Positions 33,912 to 43,304 are shown, counted from the first letter of the stretch. The stretch: DNA of 64,000 nucleotides from Dyadobacter sp. CECT 9275 (GCF_907164905.1 NZ_CAJRAF010000002.1:434001-498000); one strand, 5' to 3'. Notes: generated by a model not told the origin, from the sequence alone. Numbers and translations: made by a program.

Positions 33912-34892
33912 ATGACTACCAAAGACATCCTGAACCAGCTGGTATCAGACAATATTATCGCTCCGGAACAATCTTCCGCTATTTCGGAGTATGAATCGGG
34001 CAAGGCTTTTTCCGTTCATTGGGAATTGCGGTCCATATTATACCTTGGTATCGTAATTTTCGGCTCGGGCCTCGGTGTCATCATCTATCAGAATATAGAT
34101 ACCATTGGCCATCAGGTCATCATTGCGCTGATCGCCCTGCTGATGACGGCCTGTTTTGCCTACACCATCAAAAAGCGTGTTCCGTTTAGCTGGGCCCTGG
34201 TGGAAAGCCCGGAAAAATTTTCACCGCATTCGCTTTTACTGGGCTGTACCCTGCTATTAATTCTGGAAGGTTACCTGCAGTACCAGTATACTATCTTCGG
34301 AACCCGATACGGTCTGGCGGTTCTTATACCTACCATTGTGTTCTTCTTTTGTGCCTACCGATTTGACCATCGGGGTATCCTGTCTATGGCTATTACAGGG
34401 CTGGCTTCCTGGCTAGGACTGACCATCGCCCCGCTTTCCGTACTGTCCGACAATGATTTTACCGATATCAAACTTCTTGCAACGGCCATATCGCTCGGCC
34501 TGGTGCTGATGGCCATTTCCAGGCTGTCGCAGGATAAAGGTCTAAAATCCCATTTTGCTTTTACTTATCTGCTCCTGGGAGGAAATCTGGCGGCACTTGC
34601 TTCTCTTACGGCTATGTTCAGCACCGAGCCCAAAATCCTGTTTATGATCAGTGCCGCGGCTGTTTCTTTTTATTATATCAGATACTCGAGGCAGGCACAG
34701 TCGCTTCTGTTTTTGCTGCTCGGCGTAATTTACGGTTACATTGTGGTTACCTATGGGCTGTTCATCATTACGCCTGACGAAGCACTCGCCGCGCTTGCAA
34801 TTTACTATTTTCTGTTCAGCAGTATCGGAGTAATATTTTTCCTCCTAAACGTCAAAAAAATACTCGGTACAACAAATGAAAAAAGCATATAA
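33912..34892 (+). CDS. DUF2157-type multi-pass membrane protein
   Basis: A 326-residue protein from the ATG at 33912. A soluble N-terminus of about 40 residues (MTTKDILNQLVSDNIIAPEQ) is followed by about ten hydrophobic segments. The opening helix and the SVHWELRSILYLGIVIFGSGLGVIIYQN-like region, seen here from about residue 42, are typical of DUF2157 proteins. Function is unknown. Its end overlaps the start of the next membrane protein gene by 17 bases, indicating cotranslation. Confidence 0.78.
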   Translation: MTTKDILNQLVSDNIIAPEQSSAISEYESGKAFSVHWELRSILYLGIVIFGSGLGVIIYQNIDTIGHQVIIALIALLMTACFAYTIKKRVPFSWALVESPEKFSPHSLLLGCTLLLILEGYLQYQYTIFGTRYGLAVLIPTIVFFFCAYRFDHRGILSMAITGLASWLGLTIAPLSVLSDNDFTDIKLLATAISLGLVLMAISRLSQDKGLKSHFAFTYLLLGGNLAALASLTAMFSTEPKILFMISAAAVSFYYIRYSRQAQSLLFLLLGVIYGYIVVTYGLFIITPDEALAALAIYYFLFSSIGVIFFLLNVKKILGTTNEKSI

Positions 34893-36021
34893 CATTACCT
34901 GGATCCGCAACCTTTATATCCAGGAAATTTCAGATAACTGGCACGCATCCAAATTACTGACAGACGACCAGTTGAAGGCAGTGAAGGAAAGTTTTCCCGA
35001 AGAATTTTACCGTCCCGGAATTTTCGTAAAAATAGGACTATTTATCTTTACCATTGTTGCGTGTTCGTTTTTCACGGGATTCCTGTCTATCTTTTTTCTA
35101 AGCGTCGAAAGTCAAACCGCCTGGTCTTTCCTCAGCCTTTTTTCTGCGGGATGCTTCATTGTTGCAATGGAATACCTGATACGGGAACGTAAGCTGTACC
35201 ACTCAGGAACCGACAATGCCTTGCTGTACTCTGCTTTCGGCGGTTTCCTGATACCCTTCTTCGTTTTTTTTGATCAACTGGATATCTCAGCCTATGCAGC
35301 CATCATCCTGGTTATCCTCACGATATTGGTCCGCCGCTATGCCGATTTTCTCATGACCATCGGTGCAGTAATTACCTTATTTGTGCTGGTAGCAACTCTG
35401 ATGTTTAAAACTCCGCTGGGGAAAACCTTTCTTCCCTTTGGGTTCATGATCGTTTCTGCGGCACTTTATTTTTGCAATGTGAAATTCAATAAGGATATCT
35501 ATTATGCACATGGAAAAATGGCCATAGACGTGATCGCCCTCTCGGTATTCTATCTGGGAGGAAACTATTATATAGTGCGTGAAGGTAACGCGCTGATCAA
35601 TGAGCTCCATTTACCGGTATCTCCTCAAATCGCTTTTGCACCCGCGTTTTACGCGTTTACCTTTTTGATACCACTGGCCTATATATTGGGCGGGCTTAAA
35701 ACACACAACAGATCTTTGCTCATTGTAGGGCTCATTTCTCTTGGTTTTTCTGTTTTTACCTACCGTTATTATTTTGATTTTATGCCTGTTGAACACTGGA
35801 TCACCCTGTTAGGCGCAGGCATGATCCTGTTGGCAGTTCTGTTTATATCGCTTCTTAAAAAAGACAGGTTCCGTATTACGGATCTGCCGCATCGCAAGAG
35901 AAAATATCCAAACCTGGAAGCAATCCTCATCGCACAGCAAGCACAGCACGTATCCACAACCGATCAGGTGGAATTTGGGGAGGGGGATTTTGGCGGAGGA
36001 GGCGCCGAAACCAGCTATTGA
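34876..36021 (+). CDS. Multi-pass membrane protein paired with the DUF2157 gene
   Basis: A 381-residue protein with a soluble N-terminus (about 1-48) and about ten membrane segments, similar in plan to the preceding gene and possibly related to it. The C-terminal tail is unusual: after a basic stretch (LPHRKRKYPN) it ends in FGEGDFGGGGAETSY, a Gly-rich acidic tail like that of some TPM/DUF2207-type proteins. It overlaps the upstream gene by 17 bases. No function can be assigned. A hairpin terminator follows. Confidence 0.75.
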   Translation: MKKAYNITWIRNLYIQEISDNWHASKLLTDDQLKAVKESFPEEFYRPGIFVKIGLFIFTIVACSFFTGFLSIFFLSVESQTAWSFLSLFSAGCFIVAMEYLIRERKLYHSGTDNALLYSAFGGFLIPFFVFFDQLDISAYAAIILVILTILVRRYADFLMTIGAVITLFVLVATLMFKTPLGKTFLPFGFMIVSAALYFCNVKFNKDIYYAHGKMAIDVIALSVFYLGGNYYIVREGNALINELHLPVSPQIAFAPAFYAFTFLIPLAYILGGLKTHNRSLLIVGLISLGFSVFTYRYYFDFMPVEHWITLLGAGMILLAVLFISLLKKDRFRITDLPHRKRKYPNLEAILIAQQAQHVSTTDQVEFGEGDFGGGGAETSY

Positions 36022-36026
36022 TTTTG

Positions 36027-36056
36027 AATCCTGCCGAACGAGCCTTCAGCAGGATT
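36027..36056 (+). terminator. Terminator of the DUF2157 pair
   Basis: An 8-bp stem (AATCCTGC / GCAGGATT) with a 14-base loop is followed by TTATTTTTA. Confidence 0.7.
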
Positions 36057-36151
36057 TTATTTTTATGTTGTAAACTGAGCCGTTTGGTGATAACTTTATC
36101 GATCTTGTATCATTTCGGATACAATCCAGGCCGGTAATCACTGTTCAGCTT

Positions 36152-36421
36152 ATGAAAAAAAAGGTTTTACTCATCGTTCTATTTTTAACAAAACAGTTCA
36201 GTTTCGCTCAGATACAAAAAAAATTCCCCCTAAAACCTGCTTTCTCCAGCTGGCCTTCTGAGTCTGAAAAAATTATCCCAAAACAGCAGTACCTGATCTA
36301 CCCTATCCCCAAGGTGCCTTATCCCCAGCAGTTGTTTCCTGACACATTTCTCAGGAAAAAGCCGGGATCGGTATGGTTTTTACAGATCGTCCTGCGTGGT
36401 CCGTTGATAAAAACGGTGTGA
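36152..36421 (+). CDS. Small secreted protein, unknown; may be frame-disrupted at its 3' end
   Basis: An 89-residue frame with a clear signal peptide (MKKKVLLIVLFLTKQFSFAQ) and a Pro-rich body (YPIPKVPYPQQLFPDTFLRK). The last 20 residues (after RKKPG) look less protein-like. In another frame from about 36373 the text continues as MVFTDRPAWSVDKNGVINP, which reads as a plausible coding continuation. So either the small protein is real and overlaps unused sequence, or a frameshift has split a longer gene. I recognise no family. Confidence 0.45.
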   Translation: MKKKVLLIVLFLTKQFSFAQIQKKFPLKPAFSSWPSESEKIIPKQQYLIYPIPKVPYPQQLFPDTFLRKKPGSVWFLQIVLRGPLIKTV

Positions 36422-36495
36422 TCAATCCGCTAAAACCATCTATGAAGGCACAAACTCCTCAAATTAATTTCCGAACCTGCTACCATCAGTTACGC

Positions 36496-38544
36496 ATGAA
36501 CCTTTCTCTTAACCGGTCCGCAACCGTACACCAAGTCAAAACAGGGTATATCCGAAGCCTGCTGATCATCCTGCTCTCGACAAGCCTCTGCACCTCAGGA
36601 TTCAGCCAGCGTTTTTTTTCTGTGGTATTCAATAAGCTACCCCAGGATTATCAGCTCTATCCGCGGGATGAAAAGAACGAAGCCAAAGTACCCATCTCCG
36701 GAATTGTAGAAACGCTAGGTTATAACTACGTTTCCGTACAGGTTTTACGGAACAACACCTTGCTGAAATATGTAAAATCGGAACTGAAATATGATGGGAA
36801 AGGCATTGGATCATTTGCTCTTGAAACCACGATCAAAGCCGAACTGGCAGAATACACCTTTAAGGTATATGCCTGTAAAACAGGAGACTCTACACTGGTT
36901 GTGACCAGAAACAATGTGGTCAGCGGTGATACCTACATCATTATGGGACAATCCAATTCAACCGGTTTTTTTGGTGAATCGGAAACGGATGAGTACTGCC
37001 GGACCTTCGGCCGGATAACAGATAATCTTAATACAGATCCTTACAAAGCGGCCGATACACTTTGGTCTATTTCCAATAAGGAGGGTTATTATAACAATGT
37101 AGGCACCATGGGTTTTGAGATACAGAAGCAACTGTCTCAAAAATATGGTATCCCCAACTGCCTCATTTCGGCAGGCTTTCACTGGTCGTCGGCCTATTCC
37201 CATGCCATTAGAAACGAGCAGAATCCGACAGACTTCAGCACGGGCTATGGACGAATGTTGTATAGGGTACAAAAAGCTGGCCTTGCTTCTTCGGCCAAAA
37301 CATTCATCTACCGACAAGGAGAAACCGAAACCTATCATGAGGGTTCGGGATGGGAAGAAAATTTTGGAAAGCTTCGTGAGCATTTGAAAATGGATCTACC
37401 CTCGCTGACCAAACTGTATGTTTTTCAGATCGATATCATCTACTATCCCTCACCTGTGGGTGCGCTCATCCGAGATTATCAGAGAAGGCTACCGGAAATC
37501 TATTCCGATGTACAGTCGCTGGCCACAGTGGGCACGCAGGATTTTGATGGCCTGCATTATGGCAAAGGAGGAAACAAACAAAGCGGTGTAGAATTGTCAC
37601 GTATTATTGGCAAAGACTTTTACGGCTCACAGGACACAGCAAATATCTATTCTCCCGCTGTAAAGAAAATATTCTATAAAACAGCGGAGAAAAAAGAGAT
37701 CGTTCTGGTATTTGACGAAGGCCAGGAACTGGTATATCCGGATGCCTACAAACCAAACGGGAACACTACCCTCGACATGAAGGATTTCTTTTACCTGGAT
37801 GGTTCGGCAGGCGCGGTGGCATCTGGTACTGTTGATCAGAACCGGATTATTCTGTCACTAAAAAGTAGCCAGAATGCGTCCAGGCTCAATTATCTTCCTT
37901 CCTATGTAACAGAAGGAGGCGCGTTTTATCCTTACACCGGGCCGTATATCAAAAACAAACTGGGTATGCGTGCCTTTAGCTTTTTCGAGGTGAGCATTGG
38001 AAAGGCATTGGAAGTTCCGGTGCTTCGTGCCGAGATTCAAACGCCTTTGGCAGTTGCGTTAAGCTGGAACAGCGTTGCGGATGCTGGTTCCTATCTACTG
38101 GAGAGGAAGTCGGAAGGCGAAAGCACGTATCATACCATTGCCAGGATGGGTGCCACTGTCACAACTTATACCGATGCGCAGGCACCACTGAGCGGGAAAA
38201 TCACTTACAGGATAAAAGCCATAAATACGATCTCAGAATCAGGCGACTATGGCATTGCCAATGTGGAGGTGCCCGTCGTCACCGGGATTCAGGAGCCTGG
38301 CCTGAACTTTCTCGTTTTCCCTAATCCGGTGATTAAAAGCGAAAATCTCACGATCCAGTTCTCAGAGCCGGTTACCGGGACGATATCCCTCCTGGATCAA
38401 ACGGGTCAGCAGCTGGAAGGTATCCAGATCCGCCGCTCATCCGAGGGTAACATCCATTTAAAAAACCTCATGCCAGGCTTTTATATTGTTTCATTTGTTT
38501 CTGAAAAAAAGCAGCTTTACAAAAAAATCGTCGTCACACCGTAG
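36496..38544 (+). CDS. T9SS-secreted SGNH/sialate O-acetylesterase-like protein
   Basis: A 682-residue exported protein. The ATG at 36496 gives a signal peptide (IRSLLIILLSTSLCTSGFSQ after a short basic leader); starts at 36373 or 36442 are possible but less likely. A SASA/SGNH esterase domain shows DTYIIMGQSNSTG (nucleophile Ser in GQSN, about 151-154), then FIYRQGETETYHE and DFDGLHYGKGG, which may supply the Asp/His. A fibronectin-III-like segment lies at about 510-595. The last 80 residues (LNFLVFPNP to KKIVVTP) are a type A T9SS sorting domain, so it should be displayed or released at the cell surface. Confidence 0.82.
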   Translation: MNLSLNRSATVHQVKTGYIRSLLIILLSTSLCTSGFSQRFFSVVFNKLPQDYQLYPRDEKNEAKVPISGIVETLGYNYVSVQVLRNNTLLKYVKSELKYDGKGIGSFALETTIKAELAEYTFKVYACKTGDSTLVVTRNNVVSGDTYIIMGQSNSTGFFGESETDEYCRTFGRITDNLNTDPYKAADTLWSISNKEGYYNNVGTMGFEIQKQLSQKYGIPNCLISAGFHWSSAYSHAIRNEQNPTDFSTGYGRMLYRVQKAGLASSAKTFIYRQGETETYHEGSGWEENFGKLREHLKMDLPSLTKLYVFQIDIIYYPSPVGALIRDYQRRLPEIYSDVQSLATVGTQDFDGLHYGKGGNKQSGVELSRIIGKDFYGSQDTANIYSPAVKKIFYKTAEKKEIVLVFDEGQELVYPDAYKPNGNTTLDMKDFFYLDGSAGAVASGTVDQNRIILSLKSSQNASRLNYLPSYVTEGGAFYPYTGPYIKNKLGMRAFSFFEVSIGKALEVPVLRAEIQTPLAVALSWNSVADAGSYLLERKSEGESTYHTIARMGATVTTYTDAQAPLSGKITYRIKAINTISESGDYGIANVEVPVVTGIQEPGLNFLVFPNPVIKSENLTIQFSEPVTGTISLLDQTGQQLEGIQIRRSSEGNIHLKNLMPGFYIVSFVSEKKQLYKKIVVTP

Positions 38545-38594
38545 GCCCACAGACCGAGTTGCGACTGCACTCTATCCTGTTCAACCCATTTTAC

Positions 38595-39653
38595 ATGAAT
38601 TCTGTAAAAATTATCCTGGAAATTATCGGGGCGTGTATGATTATTTTTACACTGGTTCCACTCATCCGGCACGACTACTGGATTTTCAGGGTCTTTGAGT
38701 ATCCCCGGCTTCAAAAACTGTTTGTTACCCTGGTAATCCTCATCCTGTTTATATGCTTATTTCCAGTATTTTCGGGTTTCGGCCTGTTGTTTATCAGTTT
38801 GCTCACTGCCAATGCGCTCTACCTTTTTTATCAGATTTATCCATTTACTTTCATTGCAAAAAAGGTATTGCTCAATGCTCGGGAAAACCGGCCCCACAGC
38901 AGAGTAAAAATACTATCGGCCAATGTATTTCAGGACAACCGAAATACAACGGGTTGCCTGGCAGTAATAAAAAAATACGATCCCGATATTGTGCTTCTTC
39001 TGGAAACGGATCAATTCTGGTACGAGGAAACCTCCTCTCTACAAAATGATTATGCGTTCCAGGTAACTGTTCCTCTGGAAAATACCTATGGCATGTTATT
39101 GTATTCAAAACTGGAACTGACTGACACCAGTGTGCACTACCTGGTTGATAAAGAAATACCGTCCATAGAAGCAACAGTACACCTGAAGTCGGGTGAGAAG
39201 ATATCTTTGCATTGTGTACACCCCACCCCACCGGTACCCGGAGAAAATCTTTACTCTACTGAAAGAGACAAGGAATTGCTGATTGTGGCGAAAAAGGTGA
39301 AAGAATACAAGAAGCCGGTTGTGGTGGTCGGAGACCTCAACGATGTGGCCTGGTCTTACACGACCGAACTTTTTGTGAAGATAAGCGGGTTACTGGATCC
39401 CCGAATCGGCAGAGGATTTTACAATACCTTTCACGCCAAATATCCATTTTTAAGATTCCCGCTCGACCATGTTTTTTGCTCGACCGACTTCAAACTCGTT
39501 CGTTTAGAGCGACTACCGAATTTTTCTTCCGACCACTACCCTATCCTGATCGAACTACAATACGAACCGCAGGCTGAGCTGGAACAGGATGAACCGGTGG
39601 CAGATTCGGACGAGAAGCAACTGGCCGAGGAAAAAATCAATAAACCCACCTAA
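38595..39653 (+). CDS. Membrane-anchored endonuclease/exonuclease/phosphatase family protein
   Basis: A 352-residue protein from the ATG at 38595; a TTG at 38559 is a less likely start. Three hydrophobic segments lie in the first 85 residues. The EEP domain follows: ILSANVFQDNRN (Asn), DIVLLLETDQFW (catalytic Glu), LHCVHPTPP (His), VVVVGDLNDVAWS (Asp-x-Asn), and the terminal SSDHYPILIEL (Asp-His). All metal and catalytic positions seem present. The enzyme face is probably extracytoplasmic. Substrate could be phospholipid, nucleic acid or phosphate ester. An acidic tail of 30 residues ends the protein. Confidence 0.83.
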   Translation: MNSVKIILEIIGACMIIFTLVPLIRHDYWIFRVFEYPRLQKLFVTLVILILFICLFPVFSGFGLLFISLLTANALYLFYQIYPFTFIAKKVLLNARENRPHSRVKILSANVFQDNRNTTGCLAVIKKYDPDIVLLLETDQFWYEETSSLQNDYAFQVTVPLENTYGMLLYSKLELTDTSVHYLVDKEIPSIEATVHLKSGEKISLHCVHPTPPVPGENLYSTERDKELLIVAKKVKEYKKPVVVVGDLNDVAWSYTTELFVKISGLLDPRIGRGFYNTFHAKYPFLRFPLDHVFCSTDFKLVRLERLPNFSSDHYPILIELQYEPQAELEQDEPVADSDEKQLAEEKINKPT

Positions 39654-39674
39654 ATAGATAACGTCTGTGGTAAC

Positions 39675-39699
39675 GTTCCTGATTTTCGGCTTCAGGAAC
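39675..39699 (+). terminator. Possible terminator after the EEP gene
   Basis: An 8-bp stem (GTTCCTGA / TCAGGAAC) lies 21 bases after the stop. Only a weak T-rich stretch follows, so efficiency is doubtful. Confidence 0.4.
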
Positions 39700-39834
39700 T
39701 TGATTATGCAATTTAATTTGGCGTATTTACCAAAGCCTGCCACAACAAGCGAAGTTCTGGAATGATTTTTGATGGAATGGTAAGCAATCTAATCAGGAAT
39801 AAATACTGTACATTTCTGAACCGCCGGAATCCAC

Positions 39835-40605
39835 ATGACAAACTACGAGGAACAAGCCTATAAGGAACTTTTGCTTTGGGAGAAAAAAATGCTGCGAAAA
39901 CCATCGGCAGCTGGAAAACTTTCCAAAAATATCCAGGACAAAATTAATGGCTGGATTCCCGATAAAGTTCACAAAACAGTTACGACGGCCATTAAACAAA
40001 TGACCCGGGGCGTACTGTTCGGGGCGGAGTTCATAAATTCGGAACCGAGCCTTTCCACTTCATTGGAAGAAATGGAACAGGAGGTTCTCAAAAAGATATC
40101 CTTTTACCGCAAAGCGGGTGCAGCAGAGGGCGGTATTACCGGCGCAGGCGGGTTCTGGTTTTCTCTTGCCGATTTCCCGCTGCTGCTCGCACTGAAAATG
40201 AAGTTACTTTTCGAGATTGCTTCGTCCTATGGCTTTTCGGTGCTTGACTATCGTGAACGAATATTTATCATGCACATATTTCAGCTGGCCTTTTCCAGTC
40301 AGCAGAATAGGCAGAAGGTTTTCTCGCAGATAACCAACTGGGAACAGAACAGTAAATACCTGCCGGATGATATACACCAGTTTGACTGGAAGACCTTCCA
40401 GCAAGAATACCGAGATTACATTGACCTGGCAAAACTTGCCCAGCTGATCCCAGGTATAGGAGCGGCCGTTGGCCTGGTTGTAAATTATCGGCTGATAGAC
40501 CACCTTGGAAAAACGGCTATGAATGCCTACCGGATGAGACTGGCCGAAAAAGGAAAGTTTCGGCTGGACCAAACTCCAGCAATGGCTTTATTCGGCACCC
40601 TCTAA
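39835..40605 (+). CDS. EcsC family protein
   Basis: A 256-residue protein. The EcsC domain spans about residues 30-245, with ITGAGGFWFSLADFPLLLAL (Gly-rich, near residues 98-117) and IPGIGAAVGLVVNYRLIDHL near 203-222 as its two recognisable hydrophobic blocks. EcsC proteins are named after a Bacillus protein encoded beside an ABC transporter; their biochemical role is unknown. Here too the gene precedes an ABC system: mlaE begins 55 bases downstream, so it may be expressed with the mla operon. Confidence 0.85.
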   Translation: MTNYEEQAYKELLLWEKKMLRKPSAAGKLSKNIQDKINGWIPDKVHKTVTTAIKQMTRGVLFGAEFINSEPSLSTSLEEMEQEVLKKISFYRKAGAAEGGITGAGGFWFSLADFPLLLALKMKLLFEIASSYGFSVLDYRERIFIMHIFQLAFSSQQNRQKVFSQITNWEQNSKYLPDDIHQFDWKTFQQEYRDYIDLAKLAQLIPGIGAAVGLVVNYRLIDHLGKTAMNAYRMRLAEKGKFRLDQTPAMALFGTL

Positions 40606-40660
40606 TCCAGAAGTATATGAACAAGAGTTATATATCAAATACAATACTCCTCCGTTTCCG

Positions 40661-41446
40661 ATGATGCAAAAGAGAAAGTATGTTTTTACAAAAAATCTGG
40701 ATTTTGCCTTCCTGTCCGTTTACAATGGTTACAAATTTTTCATCCGTTTCTTTCGTGAAGTATTCAAAGGCCGGATGGAGTTTAGTGAAATGGTTAAACA
40801 ATGTTATGCCATTGGAAACCGGTCTCTCCTGCTGATCAGCCTCACTGGCTTCATTACCGGAATGGTCTTCACCAAACAGTCGCGCCCTTCCCTGGCTGAA
40901 TTCGGTGCAACTTCCTGGCTTCCTTCGTTGGTTTCCATCGCAATCATCAGGGCATTGGCTGCTTTGGTAACGGCACTCATCAGTGCAGGAAAGGTTGGTT
41001 CCAGTATCGGAGCAGAACTGGGTTCTATGCGGGTAACCGAGCAGATAGACGCCATGGAAGTTTCAGCAGTGAACCCGTTTAAATTTCTGGTAGTGACCAG
41101 GGTACTGGCTTCCACCATTACCATACCCATCTTAATGTGTTACTGCGGGATTGTGGCGTTACTTGGTGCATTTCTTAACGTAACCCTTAACGAAGGTACC
41201 AGCCTGATCACTTTTATTCAAACCGCTTTTGAGCAGATCACTTTTCTGGATATTGGTACGTCGCTGGTCAAGGGAATTTTTTACGGATTTACGATTGGCA
41301 TTGTAGGCTGCTATCAGGGATATAACGCCAGTAAAGGCACAGAAGGTGTAGGTAAAGCAGCCAACTCGGCCGTGGTAATTTCCATGTTCCTGATCTTTAT
41401 TGAAGAGGTGATCATTGTTCAGGTTTCAAATTATTTCAGAGTTTAA
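40661..41446 (+). CDS. mlaE: MlaE-type phospholipid ABC transporter permease
   Basis: A 261-residue inner membrane permease with five to six helices. The family segment GKVGSSIGAELGSMRVTEQIDAMEV is present (here around residues 110-134), with the EQIDAM helix that contacts the ATPase. The C-terminus has VGKAANSAVVISMFLIFIEE. With MlaF and MlaD it moves phospholipids between the inner and outer membranes to keep outer-membrane asymmetry. ATG-ATG at 40661-40666 leaves the exact start open by one codon. mlaF starts 6 bases after its stop. Confidence 0.93.
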   Translation: MMQKRKYVFTKNLDFAFLSVYNGYKFFIRFFREVFKGRMEFSEMVKQCYAIGNRSLLLISLTGFITGMVFTKQSRPSLAEFGATSWLPSLVSIAIIRALAALVTALISAGKVGSSIGAELGSMRVTEQIDAMEVSAVNPFKFLVVTRVLASTITIPILMCYCGIVALLGAFLNVTLNEGTSLITFIQTAFEQITFLDIGTSLVKGIFYGFTIGIVGCYQGYNASKGTEGVGKAANSAVVISMFLIFIEEVIIVQVSNYFRV

Positions 41447-41452
41447 AAGTAT

Positions 41453-42211
41453 ATGGAAAATACCCAAAGAGAACCGGTTATTACCATAAGAGGGCTTTAT
41501 AAATCCTTCGGTGACCTGCACGTTCTGCAGGGAGTGGATCTGGATGTTTTCAAAGGTGAAAATGTGGTGGTACTGGGCAGGTCCGGAACCGGGAAGTCTG
41601 TACTTATCAAGATCATAGCCGGATTGCTGACGCAGGATAAAGGCACTGTTAATGTTCTAGGGCACGAAGTATCGTCCCTGAATGAAAAGGAATTACGCAA
41701 CCTCAGGCTGAAAATCGGGTTCTCCTTTCAGAACAGCGCACTGTACGACAGTATGACGGTAAGGGAAAATCTGGAATTTCCTTTGGTGAGGAACGTGGCA
41801 AATCTGAAACGTTCGGAAATAAATGAAGCCGTTGAGTCCGTACTGGATGCCGTGGGGTTGCTGCAGACGATCAATCAGGTACCTTCTGAGCTTTCCGGAG
41901 GCCAGCGCAAACGCATCGGCATTGCCCGGACCCTGATTCTGAAACCGGAAATTATGCTTTACGACGAACCCACAGCAGGACTTGATCCCATTACGTGCCT
42001 GGAAATCAATCAGCTGATCAATGAAGTCAAAGAAAAATACCAGACCAGCGCAATCATTATTACCCACGATCTTACCTGTGCTAAAGAAACCGGTGACCGC
42101 GTTGCGATGCTGCTCGACGGCCACTTCATAAAAACCGGAACCTTTGAAGAAGTATTTGATACCCAGGAAGAAAGAATTAAAAGCTTTTACGATTACAACT
42201 TTATTCAATAA
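41453..42211 (+). CDS. mlaF: MlaF-type phospholipid ABC transporter ATPase
   Basis: A 252-residue ATPase. Walker A is GRSGTGKS at 42-49, the signature is LSGGQRKRIGIARTL, Walker B is EIMLYDEPTAGLDP, and the switch His is in IIITHDLTCA. The D-P-I-T-C and C-terminal segments match MlaF-like proteins. It couples ATP hydrolysis to MlaE/MlaD. The gene sits between mlaE (6-base gap) and mlaD, whose ATG overlaps its stop codon by one base, so all three should be made together. Confidence 0.95.
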   Translation: MENTQREPVITIRGLYKSFGDLHVLQGVDLDVFKGENVVVLGRSGTGKSVLIKIIAGLLTQDKGTVNVLGHEVSSLNEKELRNLRLKIGFSFQNSALYDSMTVRENLEFPLVRNVANLKRSEINEAVESVLDAVGLLQTINQVPSELSGGQRKRIGIARTLILKPEIMLYDEPTAGLDPITCLEINQLINEVKEKYQTSAIIITHDLTCAKETGDRVAMLLDGHFIKTGTFEEVFDTQEERIKSFYDYNFIQ

Positions 42212-43221
42212 TGGAAAATACAGAAAAACGCTCAATAAAAGTTGGCCTTTTTGTCGTGCTTGGTGTACTAATCTTTGTGGCAGGTGTACTGACCATAGGA
42301 AGTATGAAAAAACTGTTCGGTTCACACATCATTGTCAAAACGATATTTGATGATGTGAATGGCCTCAAACCAGGTAACAACATCTGGTATTCCGGTGTAA
42401 AAATCGGAACGGTCAAAACGATCCGATTTCTGGGCGACTCACGTGTGGAAGTAATGCTGAATATCGAAGAAAAGTCAAAACAGTTTATCCGCAAAAATGC
42501 AAAAGCCAAAGTGAGTACCGACGGTCTCATAGGTAATAAAATCATCGTCATATATGGCGGAACCCAGAAAGTCGAATCCATCGAAGACGGTGATGAACTG
42601 GTGGTAGAGAAAATTGAAAGTACAGAAGAAATGCTCAGCGTACTGTCAGAGAACAATAAAAATCTTTTGGGTATCACCAGCGCCTTTAAAACGATCAGCA
42701 AAAATATTTTGGAAGGAAAAGGTACCGTGGGTATGCTGCTCAACGACGAAAGGTTATACAATGATGTGGACCAGACTCTTGCCGCATTGAAAAAAGCCTC
42801 TTCGAATGCTCAGACACTCACCGCATCCCTGTCAACCTTTACGGCACAATTGAACAAAAAGGGTGGTCTGGCCAATGATTTTGTAACGGATACCGTCATC
42901 ATGAGGGATATCAGAACCACATTGGGAAAACTGGACGAAACGGTGAGCTCTGCCAATATCATGGTGGGAAACTTAAAACAAGCCAGTGAAGGAATCAATA
43001 CCAACAAAAACAGCCCGATAGGCGTGATGCTCCATGATGAGCAAACGGCAGCGAACCTCAAAAACACGATCCATAACCTGGAAACCACTACGGAAAAACT
43101 CGATGAAAATATGCTGGCGCTGAGATCTAATTTTCTTTTTCGGAGATATTTTAGGCGTAAAGCAAAGGACGAGGAAAAACAGAAATCAATTTCAGACAGC
43201 AGCGCCCAGGGTTCGAAATAA
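42211..43221 (+). CDS. mlaD: MlaD-type MCE domain protein
   Basis: A 336-residue protein with an N-terminal membrane anchor at about 10-29 (VGLFVVLGVLIFVAGVLTIG) and one MCE domain at about 37-115 (VKTIFDDVNGLKPGNNIWYS, then VSTDGLIGNKIIVIYGG). A helical C-terminal region of about 150 residues follows, longer than in E. coli MlaD (183 residues). It is expected to form a hexameric ring in the periplasm that passes lipids. No mlaB or mlaC gene follows. Confidence 0.92.
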   Translation: MENTEKRSIKVGLFVVLGVLIFVAGVLTIGSMKKLFGSHIIVKTIFDDVNGLKPGNNIWYSGVKIGTVKTIRFLGDSRVEVMLNIEEKSKQFIRKNAKAKVSTDGLIGNKIIVIYGGTQKVESIEDGDELVVEKIESTEEMLSVLSENNKNLLGITSAFKTISKNILEGKGTVGMLLNDERLYNDVDQTLAALKKASSNAQTLTASLSTFTAQLNKKGGLANDFVTDTVIMRDIRTTLGKLDETVSSANIMVGNLKQASEGINTNKNSPIGVMLHDEQTAANLKNTIHNLETTTEKLDENMLALRSNFLFRRYFRRKAKDEEKQKSISDSSAQGSK

Positions 43222-43226
43222 TTTCA

Positions 43227-43234
43227 TAATTTTG
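43227..43234 (+). promoter_or_regulatory. Candidate -7 element for the Hpt gene
   Basis: TAATTTTG is an exact TAnnTTTG match, placed 70 bases before the Hpt ATG and just after the mlaD stop. No TTTG at the -33 position. Confidence 0.4.
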
Positions 43235-43304
43235 TAGTACAAATGAAGATGTTGCCATAAAACTAAAATTTTCTGGTAACCGCACCCGATCAAAGTAAAT
43301 TATA

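Noticed and set aside
41693..42325. 210-codon minus-strand frame across mlaF and mlaD
   Set aside because: Antisense shadow of two firm genes; no domain or start signal.
42201..42761. 186-codon minus-strand frame inside mlaD
   Set aside because: Shadow frame with Ser/Thr/Phe-rich antisense composition.
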